Part shown: one piece after another, positions 42,397 through 51,333 of the stretch | How positions within the stretch are numbered: the stretch's first letter is position 1 | How the letters are laid out: the number at the start of each line of letters is the position of its first letter | Source of the DNA: JBAVVD01 sp049697115 | Lineage (GTDB): Bacteria; Acidobacteriota; Aminicenantia; Aminicenantales; UBA4085 | DNA: 64,000 nucleotides | NCBI GenBank assembly: GCA_049697115.1 | Contig: JBAVVD010000095.1 | Coordinates: 1-64,000 of the forward strand | Direction of reading: 5' to 3' | The notes under the pieces: generated by a model | Database searches by the model: none | Told to the model about the DNA's origin: nothing | What the model saw: the letters and a program-made list of their open reading frames with translations, nothing else | Translations under genes and position numbers: made by a program

Positions 42397-43134
42397 ATGG
42401 TTAAAATGACTTTTCCTTTTTGGCTCATAACCATCGGGCTTACTCTTCTGGGAGCCCGTCTCCAGGCCTTTGAGGAAGACATCATTTCAACCAGCCAAGG
42501 CGACCTGAGAATAACGCTCATCGGTCACGCAACGGTGATGTTCACATTCGGAGGTAAGACTATTTATGTGGACCCCATTTCAAGTCTGGCCGACTATTCT
42601 CAATTCCCCAAGGCCAACCTCATCCTTATCACTCATGACCACGGAGACCATCTGGATCCGAAAGCCATCCAGACTCTGCGCATGCCGGAATCAAGCCTCA
42701 TCTACTCAGAGAAATGCGCTGAAAAAGTCCCGAATGGAATCATCATGAAAAACGGCGATAAAAAGACCCTTCAGGGTATTGTTATAGAAGCCGTGCCCGC
42801 CTACAACATCGTCCACATGAGAAGCGAGCGCGTCCCTTACCATCTCAGGGGACTGGGGAATGGATATGTCCTCACTTTCGCTGATAAAAGAGTCTATGTG
42901 GCCGGCGACACGGAAAACATCCCTGAGATGAAAGAGATCAAGAATATTGATGTGGCTTTTCTTCCGATGAACCTCCCTTATACCATGTCGCCGGAAATGG
43001 CGGCGGATGCAGCCAGGATGATCCGGCCAAAGGTCCTCTACCCTTATCACTATGGCAACACAAACACCTCCACGCTGGTGGAGTTGCTCAAGGACACAAA
43101 AGAAATCGAGGTTCGGATCCGGAAAAGGAAATAA
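42397..43134 (+). CDS. Secreted metallo-beta-lactamase-fold hydrolase (UlaG-like)
   Basis: 245 residues. A signal peptide (PFWLITIGLTLLGARLQAF) is followed by an MBL domain: the opening ITLIGHATVMFTFGGKTIYVDP is characteristic of the UlaG/L-ascorbate-lactonase-like group, THDHGDHLDP (about 82) is the HxHxDH zinc motif, and AGDTENIPEM (about 175) with the late YPYHYG (about 225) provide the other ligands. ATG at 42397 has GGAG upstream. An in-frame extension to 42364 lacks an RBS. It follows the AKR gene by 44 nt and may share its operon. Substrate unknown. Confidence 0.88.
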   Translation: MVKMTFPFWLITIGLTLLGARLQAFEEDIISTSQGDLRITLIGHATVMFTFGGKTIYVDPISSLADYSQFPKANLILITHDHGDHLDPKAIQTLRMPESSLIYSEKCAEKVPNGIIMKNGDKKTLQGIVIEAVPAYNIVHMRSERVPYHLRGLGNGYVLTFADKRVYVAGDTENIPEMKEIKNIDVAFLPMNLPYTMSPEMAADAARMIRPKVLYPYHYGNTNTSTLVELLKDTKEIEVRIRKRK

Positions 43135-43212
43135 TTTTTCGAAATCCCAGAGATCTCGCTCTGTTTGCTTTTTACAAATTTCTTTGGTATATATTTCATT
43201 TCCAAATTAAAG

Positions 43213-43758
43213 ATGTCGAACTCAGTCAAAAAAACCATTTCGTGCCGCCATAAATGGGAAATTGTGAACATGCGCAGCGGATATCTGGTGATTGAGGGAT
43301 GTTTCCACTGCCGGAACCGAATTTCTTTCTTTTCGGAAGAGCCGGTTCCTCCCATTGATGATTATCAAGAAGGGGAGCATTTTTGGAGCTACCTGAGCAG
43401 TTATCAGGCATCCAAGTTCGACCTTAAATGCAAAAAATGTGCGAAAGACGTCCGCCTCCCTGACGTTATGGCCATTATGTTGTGTCAAAGTTGTAATCCC
43501 GAGTGCGGCGTTTTCCAATTGGGCGCGCAGCCGCAGAATCAGAAGGCATGGATCTATGTGGCTCTCTGCGCGAATTCCTCTCATGCATCCGGACACTGTA
43601 TCTCGACAGAAGGGATTCATGCCTTGAACGAATATTTCAATTACGGTCTGCGAGATCCTTTAAAGAAAATCATCGTTGCCCCCTGCCGGCTGCGCAAATC
43701 CGTCGATACATGTCATGGAATTATTCTCGCGGATGTCGGATTGACAGAGTTATATTGA
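43213..43758 (+). CDS. Cysteine-rich zinc-ribbon-like protein, unknown function
   Basis: About 181 residues, not recognised. Pairs CFHC (about 30), CKKC (about 75) and CQSC-x-x-x-C (about 93), plus other conserved-looking Cys/His, suggest two zinc ribbons or an Fe-S site. No signal peptide or membrane helix. ATG at 43213 has only a weak upstream purine run (AAATTAAAG). A TTG at 43165 is an alternative. It lies between the MBL gene and the redox operon and may belong to neither. Regular codon use suggests a real gene. Confidence 0.65.
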   Translation: MSNSVKKTISCRHKWEIVNMRSGYLVIEGCFHCRNRISFFSEEPVPPIDDYQEGEHFWSYLSSYQASKFDLKCKKCAKDVRLPDVMAIMLCQSCNPECGVFQLGAQPQNQKAWIYVALCANSSHASGHCISTEGIHALNEYFNYGLRDPLKKIIVAPCRLRKSVDTCHGIILADVGLTELY

Positions 43759-43888
43759 AGAAAAGCCCATTGATGTGCTGTTCAGCCGCCGTTATGGCTG
43801 ATCGATGATATATAGTGCGGATGATCATTGGAAGCCGAATGCATCATAGGATCTTTAGGATTATTATTCCAAAAAAGGAAAGGACATC

Positions 43889-44215
43889 ATGAAAATCTCC
43901 GAACTTGTCGAAAAGGCCGGCCTCAAGGCATTTAACGAATCCAGCGATAAGGACATCCTTGGAGTTTACATCTCCGATATGGTGAGTGACATCATCAACA
44001 TCACGGAAGGAAATCTGCTGGTGACCTTGCAGATGCACAAGAATATCATTGCGGCGGCAAATCTTGTCGATGTCGCGGCCATCGTATTTTGCCGGAGCAA
44101 GACGCCGCCAGACGATGTGGTCGCGCTCGCCAATAAAGCCGGTATCGAGTTACTGGGATTCGACGGAGACACCTGGACGCTGGCGAAGAAGCTTTATGAG
44201 CTCGGATTAAGGTAG
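43889..44215 (+). CDS. DRTGG-domain protein (first copy)
   Basis: 108-residue DRTGG-like domain protein. MKISELVEKAGLKAFNE followed by DILGVYISDMVSDIINI matches the fold found in PtaR/HprK-associated domains. AIVFCRSKTPPDDVVALANK and GIELLGFDGDTWTLAKKLYELG form the second half. Stand-alone DRTGG proteins frequently occur next to [FeFe]-hydrogenase and NADH dehydrogenase genes in anaerobes. Their role is unknown, and nucleotide or ligand sensing is the usual suggestion. It is the first gene of the redox operon. A second, divergent copy lies at 49245-49589. AAAAGGAAAGG precedes ATG. Confidence 0.82.
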   Translation: MKISELVEKAGLKAFNESSDKDILGVYISDMVSDIINITEGNLLVTLQMHKNIIAAANLVDVAAIVFCRSKTPPDDVVALANKAGIELLGFDGDTWTLAKKLYELGLR

Positions 44216-44288
44216 CGATTTGCTCTTCCATTCCTGTCCATCTCTACAGAGAGGGCAGGAAAATTCTAGGAATTATCAAGGTTAAACC

Positions 44289-46799
44289 ATGGCGCGAACA
44301 GAACCACGAACACTGGCAATGATGATGAACCACCGAAAGGTGTATTTTCCGGAAGGCGTCACCGTCCTCCGGACGGCCGAGCTGAACGGCGTGGACATTC
44401 CCTCTCTCTGTTCCCACAAAGATCTTTCCCCCTACGGCGGATGCCGATTGTGTATGGTGGAAATCGAGGGAATGCGCGGCTATCCTTTAGCCTGCAACAC
44501 GATAGCTCAGGAAGGAATGAAAGTCCTGACAGATACAGATATGCTGCGGGAACTCCGGAAAGAAATCTTGAAACTTATCCTCTGCGAGCATCCCTCGAGC
44601 TGCCTGGTGTGCGGAGAAAAAACCGAGTGTCAGGATTATCAAGGAACGATCCGGAAGACCGGCGTAACGACGGCGTGTCGATTTTGCCCAAATGACGGCC
44701 AATGCGAACTGCAGAGCCTGGTTGAAAAAATCGGTGTGACGGAAATCGACCATCCCATACTTTATCATGGCTATGAGCCTGAGCACGACGATCCCTTTTA
44801 CGACAGGGACTACAATATCTGTATTCTCTGCGGCCGGTGTGTTCGGATGTGTCAGGAAGTTCGGGGGACCGCGGTGCTTGCCTTCACCTCGCGGGGTCCT
44901 CAGGTCAAGATTGCCCCGGCCTTTGGCCGAAGCCATCGGGAAGCGGGATGCGAATTCTGCGGGGCATGCGTGGATGTCTGCCCGACAGGCGCCCTTGTGG
45001 ATAAGGCCTCCAAGTGGGACGGCCGGCCGGATGGATTTCATGTTTCCACATGTCCGTTCTGTGCGCTGGGATGTCAGATTGAGCTGTTTTATAAAAACCG
45101 CAGGCTGTCCAAAGCCAAAGCCCATATGGATCCGGAAGTCAATGACGGACAGCTCTGTGTGAAAGGACGCTTCTGTCTGCCGGAAGTCACTCACCATTTC
45201 GAACGGGCAAAAAAGCCCATGCTCCAAAAAGGGGATTATTTCCGGGAAGTCTCCTGGGAGGAAGCCTTGGAAAAAGTGGCCGAAGAGCTCAAAGGAATTC
45301 AATCGGATGAGTTTCTCATGCTGGTTTCTCCGGATCTCACCAACGAGAGTTTGTATGCCGCTCAAAAATTCGTTCGGGACGGCCTGGAAAGTCCGAACAT
45401 CGACTCCACGGCGAGACTGGAACTTGCAGGCGGATTGGGATTTTGGTCAAAACTGTTCTCATTGCCCATCTCCATCAAGAATATCGCCAGAGCCGATGTG
45501 ATCCTTGCCGTCGGACTCGACAGCCGGTTCAATTTTTCGGTGGTCGGGACAAAGGTTCGTCGAGCGCTCGATGTGGGTGCCCAATTGGTGACCATCGATC
45601 CTCTCGACAGCAATCTGGCCCGCTATACCGATCACTGGCTCCGTCCTGTGCCGGGCCAGGAAGGACGGCTTCTGAAGTTTTTCGCCGATCGTCTGGCCGG
45701 CCGAAACAACAATCCTTCCTCTGTCGCTCAAGAAACATCCGTGGATATTCCACTTTTGGAACGGGCGTTCGCAATTCTTTCTTCCGGCGACGATTTGACG
45801 GTGATTATCGGCCCCCGGATATTTCATTATGAAAACAGCGAATCTTTCGTGGACGGATTAATGAGCCTGGCCAAACGCCCGAATACGAATTTCATTCCCC
45901 TTTTCTTCGGCGCCAATACGCGCGGGGCCCTTGAGTTGGGCGTATTTCCGGAACTCGGTTCAGATGGAACTTCCCGCTTTGGGAAGGGATCAGGTTTGTC
46001 CGAAATAATCAACGGATCAAAGCGTTATAAAGTGATCTATCTGGTCGGCGATGTCCCGTTTTTTGAAAGGCCGAACTGCGATTTCTTAATCGTTCAGGAT
46101 ATTTATCTGCCGCCCTTCAAAGTCGATGCATTTCTTCCGGCATCCTCTTTTGCGGAGGCCGGTGGGACTTTTGTGAATATTGAAGGACGGATTCAGGAGA
46201 TCGTCCAGATCGAAGATCCGCCCGAAGGCCAGGTAACGGGATTTATGCGTCCCGATTGGCTGATCTTTTCTGAGCTGGCCAATGTTCTCAATGTTCATCC
46301 GCTGAATTACAAAACTTGGAAGGATGTCTTCAAGGAAATTCAAAAATCCATGCCGAATTTTCCAGAACGGATCAACCGGAAGCCCCGACGGATGAACGCT
46401 TTCGATGATCCGGCCATCCACAAATCAACCGATGGACAAAAGCCGGACGGAGATTTCTGGATGGTGGCCGAACCGGGCGGCTACCGCCATCGAGGGATCG
46501 ATATCTCGTCGAAAGTCGGAGGTTTGAGCGAATTGGCCCTGGAAGAAGGATTCCGAATGCACCCCGAAGACATCGAGTCCCTTGGTTTGAAAAGCGGCGA
46601 TCCGATCACTCTATCGCTCGGCAAGAGTAAGCGGCGCGTCACGGGCACTGTCAAATCAGACATCGAATGTCCGAAAGGGGCAATTTTCTTCTCCCGGCCA
46701 GTTATCTTGGGCGGTCTGAAACATCGACGTGAACTTCTTCCCTTATACATTCTCCAAAAAAATCCGATCCGCGTTCACATCTTGAAGACGGCGACCTGA
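44289..46799 (+). CDS. NuoG-like iron-sulfur/molybdopterin-fold subunit
   Basis: 836 residues. An N-terminal 2Fe-2S ferredoxin domain has Cys41, Cys52, Cys55 and Cys69. A His-Cys3 4Fe-4S site is at HPSSCLVCGEKTEC (His101-Cys114). Two ferredoxin 4Fe-4S motifs lie at Cys178-188 and Cys221-231, and a further CxxCxxxC site (CPFCALGC, about 255, plus LCVKG) follows. The rest (about 300-836) has the Mo-bisPGD oxidoreductase fold. The position of the Cys/Sec metal ligand in formate dehydrogenases (ARxCHSP) reads ARLELAGG, so no catalytic Mo site is expected, as in complex-I NuoG. It probably wires electrons between NuoE/F-like subunits and partners. It is preceded by a hairpin at about 44235-44263. 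Confidence 0.9.
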   Translation: MARTEPRTLAMMMNHRKVYFPEGVTVLRTAELNGVDIPSLCSHKDLSPYGGCRLCMVEIEGMRGYPLACNTIAQEGMKVLTDTDMLRELRKEILKLILCEHPSSCLVCGEKTECQDYQGTIRKTGVTTACRFCPNDGQCELQSLVEKIGVTEIDHPILYHGYEPEHDDPFYDRDYNICILCGRCVRMCQEVRGTAVLAFTSRGPQVKIAPAFGRSHREAGCEFCGACVDVCPTGALVDKASKWDGRPDGFHVSTCPFCALGCQIELFYKNRRLSKAKAHMDPEVNDGQLCVKGRFCLPEVTHHFERAKKPMLQKGDYFREVSWEEALEKVAEELKGIQSDEFLMLVSPDLTNESLYAAQKFVRDGLESPNIDSTARLELAGGLGFWSKLFSLPISIKNIARADVILAVGLDSRFNFSVVGTKVRRALDVGAQLVTIDPLDSNLARYTDHWLRPVPGQEGRLLKFFADRLAGRNNNPSSVAQETSVDIPLLERAFAILSSGDDLTVIIGPRIFHYENSESFVDGLMSLAKRPNTNFIPLFFGANTRGALELGVFPELGSDGTSRFGKGSGLSEIINGSKRYKVIYLVGDVPFFERPNCDFLIVQDIYLPPFKVDAFLPASSFAEAGGTFVNIEGRIQEIVQIEDPPEGQVTGFMRPDWLIFSELANVLNVHPLNYKTWKDVFKEIQKSMPNFPERINRKPRRMNAFDDPAIHKSTDGQKPDGDFWMVAEPGGYRHRGIDISSKVGGLSELALEEGFRMHPEDIESLGLKSGDPITLSLGKSKRRVTGTVKSDIECPKGAIFFSRPVILGGLKHRRELLPLYILQKNPIRVHILKTAT

Positions 46800-46859
46800 A
46801 AAATAAGAATATATATTCATGGAAACGCGATGGGTTCGGCCGATGGATGGAGGACAGGA

Positions 46860-47693
46860 ATGTATGAAATCATTGAACGACGGATGATTGTTCCGAATTT
46901 GCACGAATTCAAAGTGAAGGCTCCGGCCGTTGCCGAAACCGTGAAACCCGGCCACTTCATCATCGTCCGGGCGGATCAATATGGCGAGCGTATTCCTTTG
47001 TCCGTCGCGGACTGGGATCAGGAAGCCGGCACGGTGACATCCATTTTTATGCAGGTGGGCGGATCCACCGGCAAGCTGGCTCGTCTGAAATCCGGCGATA
47101 CCATTCCAACATATGTTGGGCCTTTGGGGAAAGAAACCGTGATCGATAATTTCGGCACGGTTCTTTGCATCGGCGGATGCTACGGGATCGGATCGATCTA
47201 CCCCATCGCACGGGCGCTGAAGGAAGCCGGGAATAAAGTTTATGTCCTGCTGGAAGCCCGAAGTTCGTTTCTCCTGTACTGGCAGAAGAGGTTCACCGGA
47301 GTCTCGGATGAAGTATTTGTTATCACCCGGGATGGCACTGCGGGGGAAAAAGGTCATGTGAGCAAGATCCCTGAGTTGATTGAACACGCAGGAATCATTC
47401 CCCATCTGGTCATCGTGAACGGGTGCACGTTCCTGATGATGCGGGTTTCTCAGGTGACAAAGCCTTTTGGATGGAAAACGATCGTCAATATGAATCCGAT
47501 AATGATCGATGGAACGGGGATGTGCGGAGTCTGTCGACTCTCGGTCGGAGGAAAAATGAAGTTCGCCTGCGTCGATGGGCCCGATTTTAACGGCCATGAA
47601 ATCGATTGGGCAGAATTCCTGGCGCGGCGCAAGAGTTACAACCCGGAAGAGGTCGATCCGCTCCGCCGTTCGAGCTGCCGGTCTCATTTCTGA
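46860..47693 (+). CDS. nfnA: NfnA/SudB-type NADH:ferredoxin-NADP oxidoreductase small subunit
   Basis: 277-residue FAD/NAD-binding protein of the ferredoxin-NADP reductase/dihydroorotate dehydrogenase electron-transfer class. IPLSVADWD (FAD-binding strand), VLCIGGCYGIGSIYPIARAL (NAD motif, about 112) and the terminal 2Fe-2S site with GTGMCGVCRLSV and CVDGPDFNGHEIDW are all typical of NfnA. With NfnB it forms the electron-bifurcating complex that couples NADH oxidation, ferredoxin and NADP. ATG at 46860 has GGAGGA 5 nt upstream. Extending to 46830 is not needed. It is followed by nfnB after 38 nt. Confidence 0.93.
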   Translation: MYEIIERRMIVPNLHEFKVKAPAVAETVKPGHFIIVRADQYGERIPLSVADWDQEAGTVTSIFMQVGGSTGKLARLKSGDTIPTYVGPLGKETVIDNFGTVLCIGGCYGIGSIYPIARALKEAGNKVYVLLEARSSFLLYWQKRFTGVSDEVFVITRDGTAGEKGHVSKIPELIEHAGIIPHLVIVNGCTFLMMRVSQVTKPFGWKTIVNMNPIMIDGTGMCGVCRLSVGGKMKFACVDGPDFNGHEIDWAEFLARRKSYNPEEVDPLRRSSCRSHF

Positions 47694-47731
47694 TTCGATG
47701 GAAGACGCCCGCGCAGAGGAGGTTGGCCAGA

Positions 47732-49150
47732 GTGAGTGAGGAAAAACAGGAAAAGAAAAAATTGGATCTGAATCGTCGGTCCATGCCGAAACAGAATCCA
47801 TGGGAGCGGGTCAAGAATTTTGACGAAGTCGCCCTGGGATACTCCGCCGCGGTCGCTGTGGAAGAAGCCCGTCGCTGTTTGCAATGTCCGAAGCCGCTCT
47901 GCAATCAAGGGTGTCCAGTAGGGATTGATATCCCCGCATTCATTAAATGTATTGTCGACGGGGACTTCGGCTCCGGAATCAAAAAAATCAAGGAGACCAA
48001 TGCCCTTCCGGCGATTTGCGGCCGGGTCTGTCCTCAAGAAGAGCAGTGCGAAAAGACGTGCGTCCTGGCCAAAAAGAAGGCCCCGATCGCCATCGGCCGG
48101 CTGGAGCGGTTTCTTGCCGATTGGGAAGCGGCGGAAGGAAAAATCGAAGTTCCGGATATGGCTCCCAAAACCGGGAAGAAGGTAGCTGTCGCCGGAGCGG
48201 GCCCCGCAGGCATAACCGTCGCCAACGACCTCATCATCCTCGGACATGATGTGACCATCTTCGAAGCTCTGCATGAATGCGGCGGCGTCTTGATTTACGG
48301 CATTCCGGAGTTCAGGCTTCCCAAAGCCATCGTGAACCGTGAAGTGGAATACGTCAAGAGCCTGGGAGTGAAAATCCATACGGATTTCGTCGTGGGAAAA
48401 ACCAAGTCCGTCGACCGACTCCTTGAGGAATACGATGCCCTCTTTATCGGCTCGGGCGCCGGACTTCCCTGGTTCATGGAAATCCCCGGCGAAAACCTCA
48501 ATGGCGTCTTTTCGGCCAACGAATACCTCACCCGGGTGAATTTGATGAAGGGTTTTCGATTTCCGGAGTATGAGACGCCCGTGAAACGTCCCCCTCGAGT
48601 GGCGGTTATCGGAGGCGGTAACGTGGCCATGGACTCGGCGCGAACAGCCGTCCGGCTGGGCGCTGATGAGGCCCATTTGGTCTACCGCCGCAACAAGACG
48701 GAATTGCCCGCGCGCGCCGAGGAAGTGGAGAATGCGGAAGAAGAAGGAGTGATTTTCGATCTTCTCACATTGCCTGTGCGTCTCATCGGCGATGCCAACG
48801 GCTGGATCAAAGAGATGGAATGCCTGAAAATGGAATTGGGGGAACCCGATGAATCGGGACGGCGAAGACCGGTTCCCATTAAAGGGTCAAATTTTCTCAT
48901 GCCGTTTGATGCGGTCGTCATCGCCATCGGTAACAGCCCGAATCCGATGATTCCCATGACCACTCCTGGATTGGAGATCAGCAAAAAAGGGGGCATCGTG
49001 ACTCATCCGGAGACGGCCCGGACCTCAAGACCAGATATCTGGGCCGGCGGGGATATTGTCAGAGGCGCGGCGACGGTGATCAGCGCGATGGGTGATGGGA
49101 GGATTGCCGCGTCATCCATACATAAATGTCTCATAAACAAAGGAATTTAG
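47732..49150 (+). CDS. nfnB: NfnB/SudA-type large subunit (GltD-like)
   Basis: 472 residues. The N-terminal 4Fe-4S domain has CLQCPKPLCNQGCPVGIDIP and ICGRVCPQEEQCEKTCV. A flavin (FAD) Rossmann motif VAVAGAGPAGITVANDL (about 150) and an NADPH Rossmann motif VAVIGGGNVAMDSARTAV (about 290) follow. A late AGGDIVRGAATVISAM completes the FAD site. Length matches NfnB. GTG at 47732 starts the gene with GAGGAGG 9 nt upstream. The frame can be opened back to 47606 but would overlap nfnA. Pairing with nfnA supports an Nfn complex over glutamate synthase. Confidence 0.93.
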   Translation: MSEEKQEKKKLDLNRRSMPKQNPWERVKNFDEVALGYSAAVAVEEARRCLQCPKPLCNQGCPVGIDIPAFIKCIVDGDFGSGIKKIKETNALPAICGRVCPQEEQCEKTCVLAKKKAPIAIGRLERFLADWEAAEGKIEVPDMAPKTGKKVAVAGAGPAGITVANDLIILGHDVTIFEALHECGGVLIYGIPEFRLPKAIVNREVEYVKSLGVKIHTDFVVGKTKSVDRLLEEYDALFIGSGAGLPWFMEIPGENLNGVFSANEYLTRVNLMKGFRFPEYETPVKRPPRVAVIGGGNVAMDSARTAVRLGADEAHLVYRRNKTELPARAEEVENAEEEGVIFDLLTLPVRLIGDANGWIKEMECLKMELGEPDESGRRRPVPIKGSNFLMPFDAVVIAIGNSPNPMIPMTTPGLEISKKGGIVTHPETARTSRPDIWAGGDIVRGAATVISAMGDGRIAASSIHKCLINKGI

Positions 49151-49244
49151 GCCGCATGGAACTTATGGTTATATGCTTATTAACGATGTTCAGGACAGGC
49201 CAAAAGTCTGGCTCATGGATTTCATGCGCAGCTCAGGAGCACAC

Positions 49245-49589
49245 ATGACATTGCACGAGATCAAAGAGATTCTCCAATGTGAGGTTCTTGCCGGAGAAGA
49301 GAATCTTGCGATAGACGTCCAACAGGTCGTGGCCTCAGATGGAATGAGTGAAATCCTGGCGTTTGCCAGATCCAAAGAGCTGATGATTACCGGTCTGACC
49401 AACATCCAATCCATCCGGACGGCGGATGTCGCCGGCGTCAGCGCCGTCATTTATTGTCGAGGAAAACGTCCCGATAAGGCCGTGATCGAATATGCCAAAA
49501 AGAAAGCGATTCCGATCCTGATGACGAAGATGGTCATGTTTGATATCTGCGGAATTCTTTATGCCAGAGGCCTCAAGGGCGTCTCATAA
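49245..49589 (+). CDS. DRTGG-domain protein (second copy)
   Basis: 114 residues related to the protein at 43889. TLHEIKEILQCEVLAGEENL, then VASDGMSEILAFARSKELMITG, TNIQSIRTADVAGVSAVIYCRGKRP and AIPILMTKMVMFDICGILY. The two copies share layout and the (V/I)AAI/SAVI(F/Y)CR core but are clearly diverged. ATG at 49245 has AGGAG just upstream. An in-frame extension to 49173 is unsupported. Its stop overlaps the ATPase start by one base (TAATG), indicating coupling and probably a joint function with the ATPase. Confidence 0.85.
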   Translation: MTLHEIKEILQCEVLAGEENLAIDVQQVVASDGMSEILAFARSKELMITGLTNIQSIRTADVAGVSAVIYCRGKRPDKAVIEYAKKKAIPILMTKMVMFDICGILYARGLKGVS

Positions 49590-50026
49590 TGGTCATGGAA
49601 CTACTACGAGAACGATTCGAAATTCAGGGAAGGAATTTCGATAAGGCCGGCGAGATCGCCACCGAAATCAAAGTGATTCTTAAAGATCTCGGCATTCACG
49701 CCGCGAATATCCGGCGTTCCGTGGTCGTGGCGTTTGAGGCCGAGATGAATGTGGTCATGTTTGCCGACCGGGGAACACTGACCCTCATCCTGACCGATGA
49801 AGAAGTCTGCCTGGAGATTACAGACGAGGGGCCGGGAATCCCGGACATTGAGCTGGCGTTTCAGCCCGGATATTCCACGGCCTCAGACGAAATGCGCTTA
49901 ATGGGTTTTGGCTTTGGTATGGGACTGCCGAATATGAAAAAGAACTCCGACGCGTTTCAAATCGAATCAGAGGTAGGAAAGGGGACGTCGGTCTTTGCCA
50001 GAATAAAATTAAATGCCAATGACTGA
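49589..50026 (+). CDS. RsbW-like anti-sigma/HATPase protein
   Basis: 145-residue GHKL ATPase of the anti-sigma regulatory factor/serine kinase type. The N-box IRRSVVVAFEAEMNVVMFA (Glu-Asn replaced in part), the G1 box ITDEGPGIPD (about 95), the G2 region GFGFGMGLPNMKK and the final G3 strand KGTSVFARIKL are in order. No transmembrane or phospho-acceptor domain. In bacteria such proteins bind sigma factors or phosphorylate partner proteins. Here it is fused by overlap to a DRTGG protein and a HydS-like protein, forming a candidate redox-sensing signalling unit. A partner (STAS-domain anti-anti-sigma) is not present in the window. Confidence 0.87.
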   Translation: MVMELLRERFEIQGRNFDKAGEIATEIKVILKDLGIHAANIRRSVVVAFEAEMNVVMFADRGTLTLILTDEEVCLEITDEGPGIPDIELAFQPGYSTASDEMRLMGFGFGMGLPNMKKNSDAFQIESEVGKGTSVFARIKLNAND

Positions 50027-51308
50027 ATTAAAGCACGGATTTAAAATCGACACGGACAAGTGCACAGGAAGAATGCACTGCATGCGCGCCTGTCCGACGC
50101 GGGCCATCCGGGTGAAAAACGGCAAAGCGCGTCTGATCCAGGCGCTCTGCATCGACTGCGGCTCATGTCTGCAGGCATGCCCCACGGGAGCCATCACGGC
50201 AACGACGATCACCTTTGCCGAACTGGACAGGTTTAAGTTCAAGGTTGCGGTGGCCTCGCCAGCGCTGTTCACCCAATTCGGTATCCATATTTCACCCGCC
50301 CAAGTCGGCAGAGCTCTGTTGGACCTTGGATTTGACGCCGTCTGGGAATACGCCGTCGACATTGAGCTGATCGACCAGGCGATTATGGATTCCGTCAAGA
50401 AATGGCCCGGCCCATTTCCCCTGATCTCCAGCTCCTGTCCCGTTGTCGTCCGATTGGTCCAGGTCGCGTACCCCAGTATGGTCGAACAGCTCATTCCTAT
50501 CGAATCCCCGCGAGAAATTGCCGGCCGGGAACTGAAACGGAAATACTCCCAGGAGTTGGGCCTGGATCCGGAAGACATTGCCGCGATATATATCACGCCC
50601 TGCCAGGCTAAAACGATTTCCATCCTTCAACCCGCTGAGGGCGTAGAAAGTTATCTGGATGGATCGGTCGGCATTTCTGAAATTTATAATGACATTCTTT
50701 ATAAACTGCGAAAAGATGCGCATAATCAAGAATCCCCGAAAGACTTTTCCATCTCCGGCGAATTGTTTCACGGAGGAGTGATGGAAGGGGAATTTCCCCG
50801 CCTGTCCCGGGAGCATTATCTTCCGCTGACCGGCCTGACGGATATCATTAAAGTTTTCGACGACATTGAAATGGGAAAAATCAGAAATATTGAATTTTTG
50901 GAATGCCATGCCTGCCAGGGGGGATGCATCGGGGGAAACCTGACGGTCGAAAATCTTTATGTGGCGCGCAGCAAAAATCTCCATTTGATCGCCAGTATCA
51001 CGCCGCCCGATTCGACCTTCAAGAATGAGGTTGAACGGCGTTATGCCATTGAAAATTTTTCATTAAGACGACCTTTGAAACCCCGGATCATTGAAGAGGG
51101 CGTCTCGGAACTGCGCGAGCGCGTCACAAGACGAAAGAGAGCGGATGAACTTTTGAAAAGCCTTCCCCTGCTGAATTGCGGCTTGTGCGGCGCCCCGACG
51201 TGCAAGAACCATGCCGAAGACGTGGCCGCTCTCAGGGCGGACTTGAGGGAATGCGTTTTTCTCTCGCCCGACCGGATTGACCAATTGAGAAGAATCCATA
51301 AAAAATAA
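50013..51308 (+). CDS. HydS-like [FeFe]-hydrogenase homologue
   Basis: 431 residues. N-terminal ferredoxin domain: cluster 2 is complete (Cys46, 49, 52, 56), while cluster 1 (Cys17, 23, 27) has Arg20 where the second Cys is expected. The H-cluster domain has L1 SSSCPVVV (Cys142; the adjacent proton-transfer Cys of TSCCP is Ser), L2 TPCQAK (Cys197) and L3 ECHACQGGC (Cys301, Cys305). A C-terminal Fe-S domain has Cys389, 392, 397 and 414. This pattern resembles the sensory (group C/D, HydS-like) hydrogenases more than catalytic HydA. Overlap with the ATPase gene (14 nt) argues for a joint signalling role. A residual hydrogenase activity is possible. Confidence 0.85.
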   Translation: MPMTELKHGFKIDTDKCTGRMHCMRACPTRAIRVKNGKARLIQALCIDCGSCLQACPTGAITATTITFAELDRFKFKVAVASPALFTQFGIHISPAQVGRALLDLGFDAVWEYAVDIELIDQAIMDSVKKWPGPFPLISSSCPVVVRLVQVAYPSMVEQLIPIESPREIAGRELKRKYSQELGLDPEDIAAIYITPCQAKTISILQPAEGVESYLDGSVGISEIYNDILYKLRKDAHNQESPKDFSISGELFHGGVMEGEFPRLSREHYLPLTGLTDIIKVFDDIEMGKIRNIEFLECHACQGGCIGGNLTVENLYVARSKNLHLIASITPPDSTFKNEVERRYAIENFSLRRPLKPRIIEEGVSELRERVTRRKRADELLKSLPLLNCGLCGAPTCKNHAEDVAALRADLRECVFLSPDRIDQLRRIHKK

Positions 51309-51333
51309 TCGCTCCACGAAGGAGAAGAAAGAG

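Noticed and set aside
44289..46799. Formate dehydrogenase as identity of the NuoG-like protein
   Set aside because: The Cys/Sec molybdenum-ligand loop is absent, so it is more like non-catalytic NuoG.
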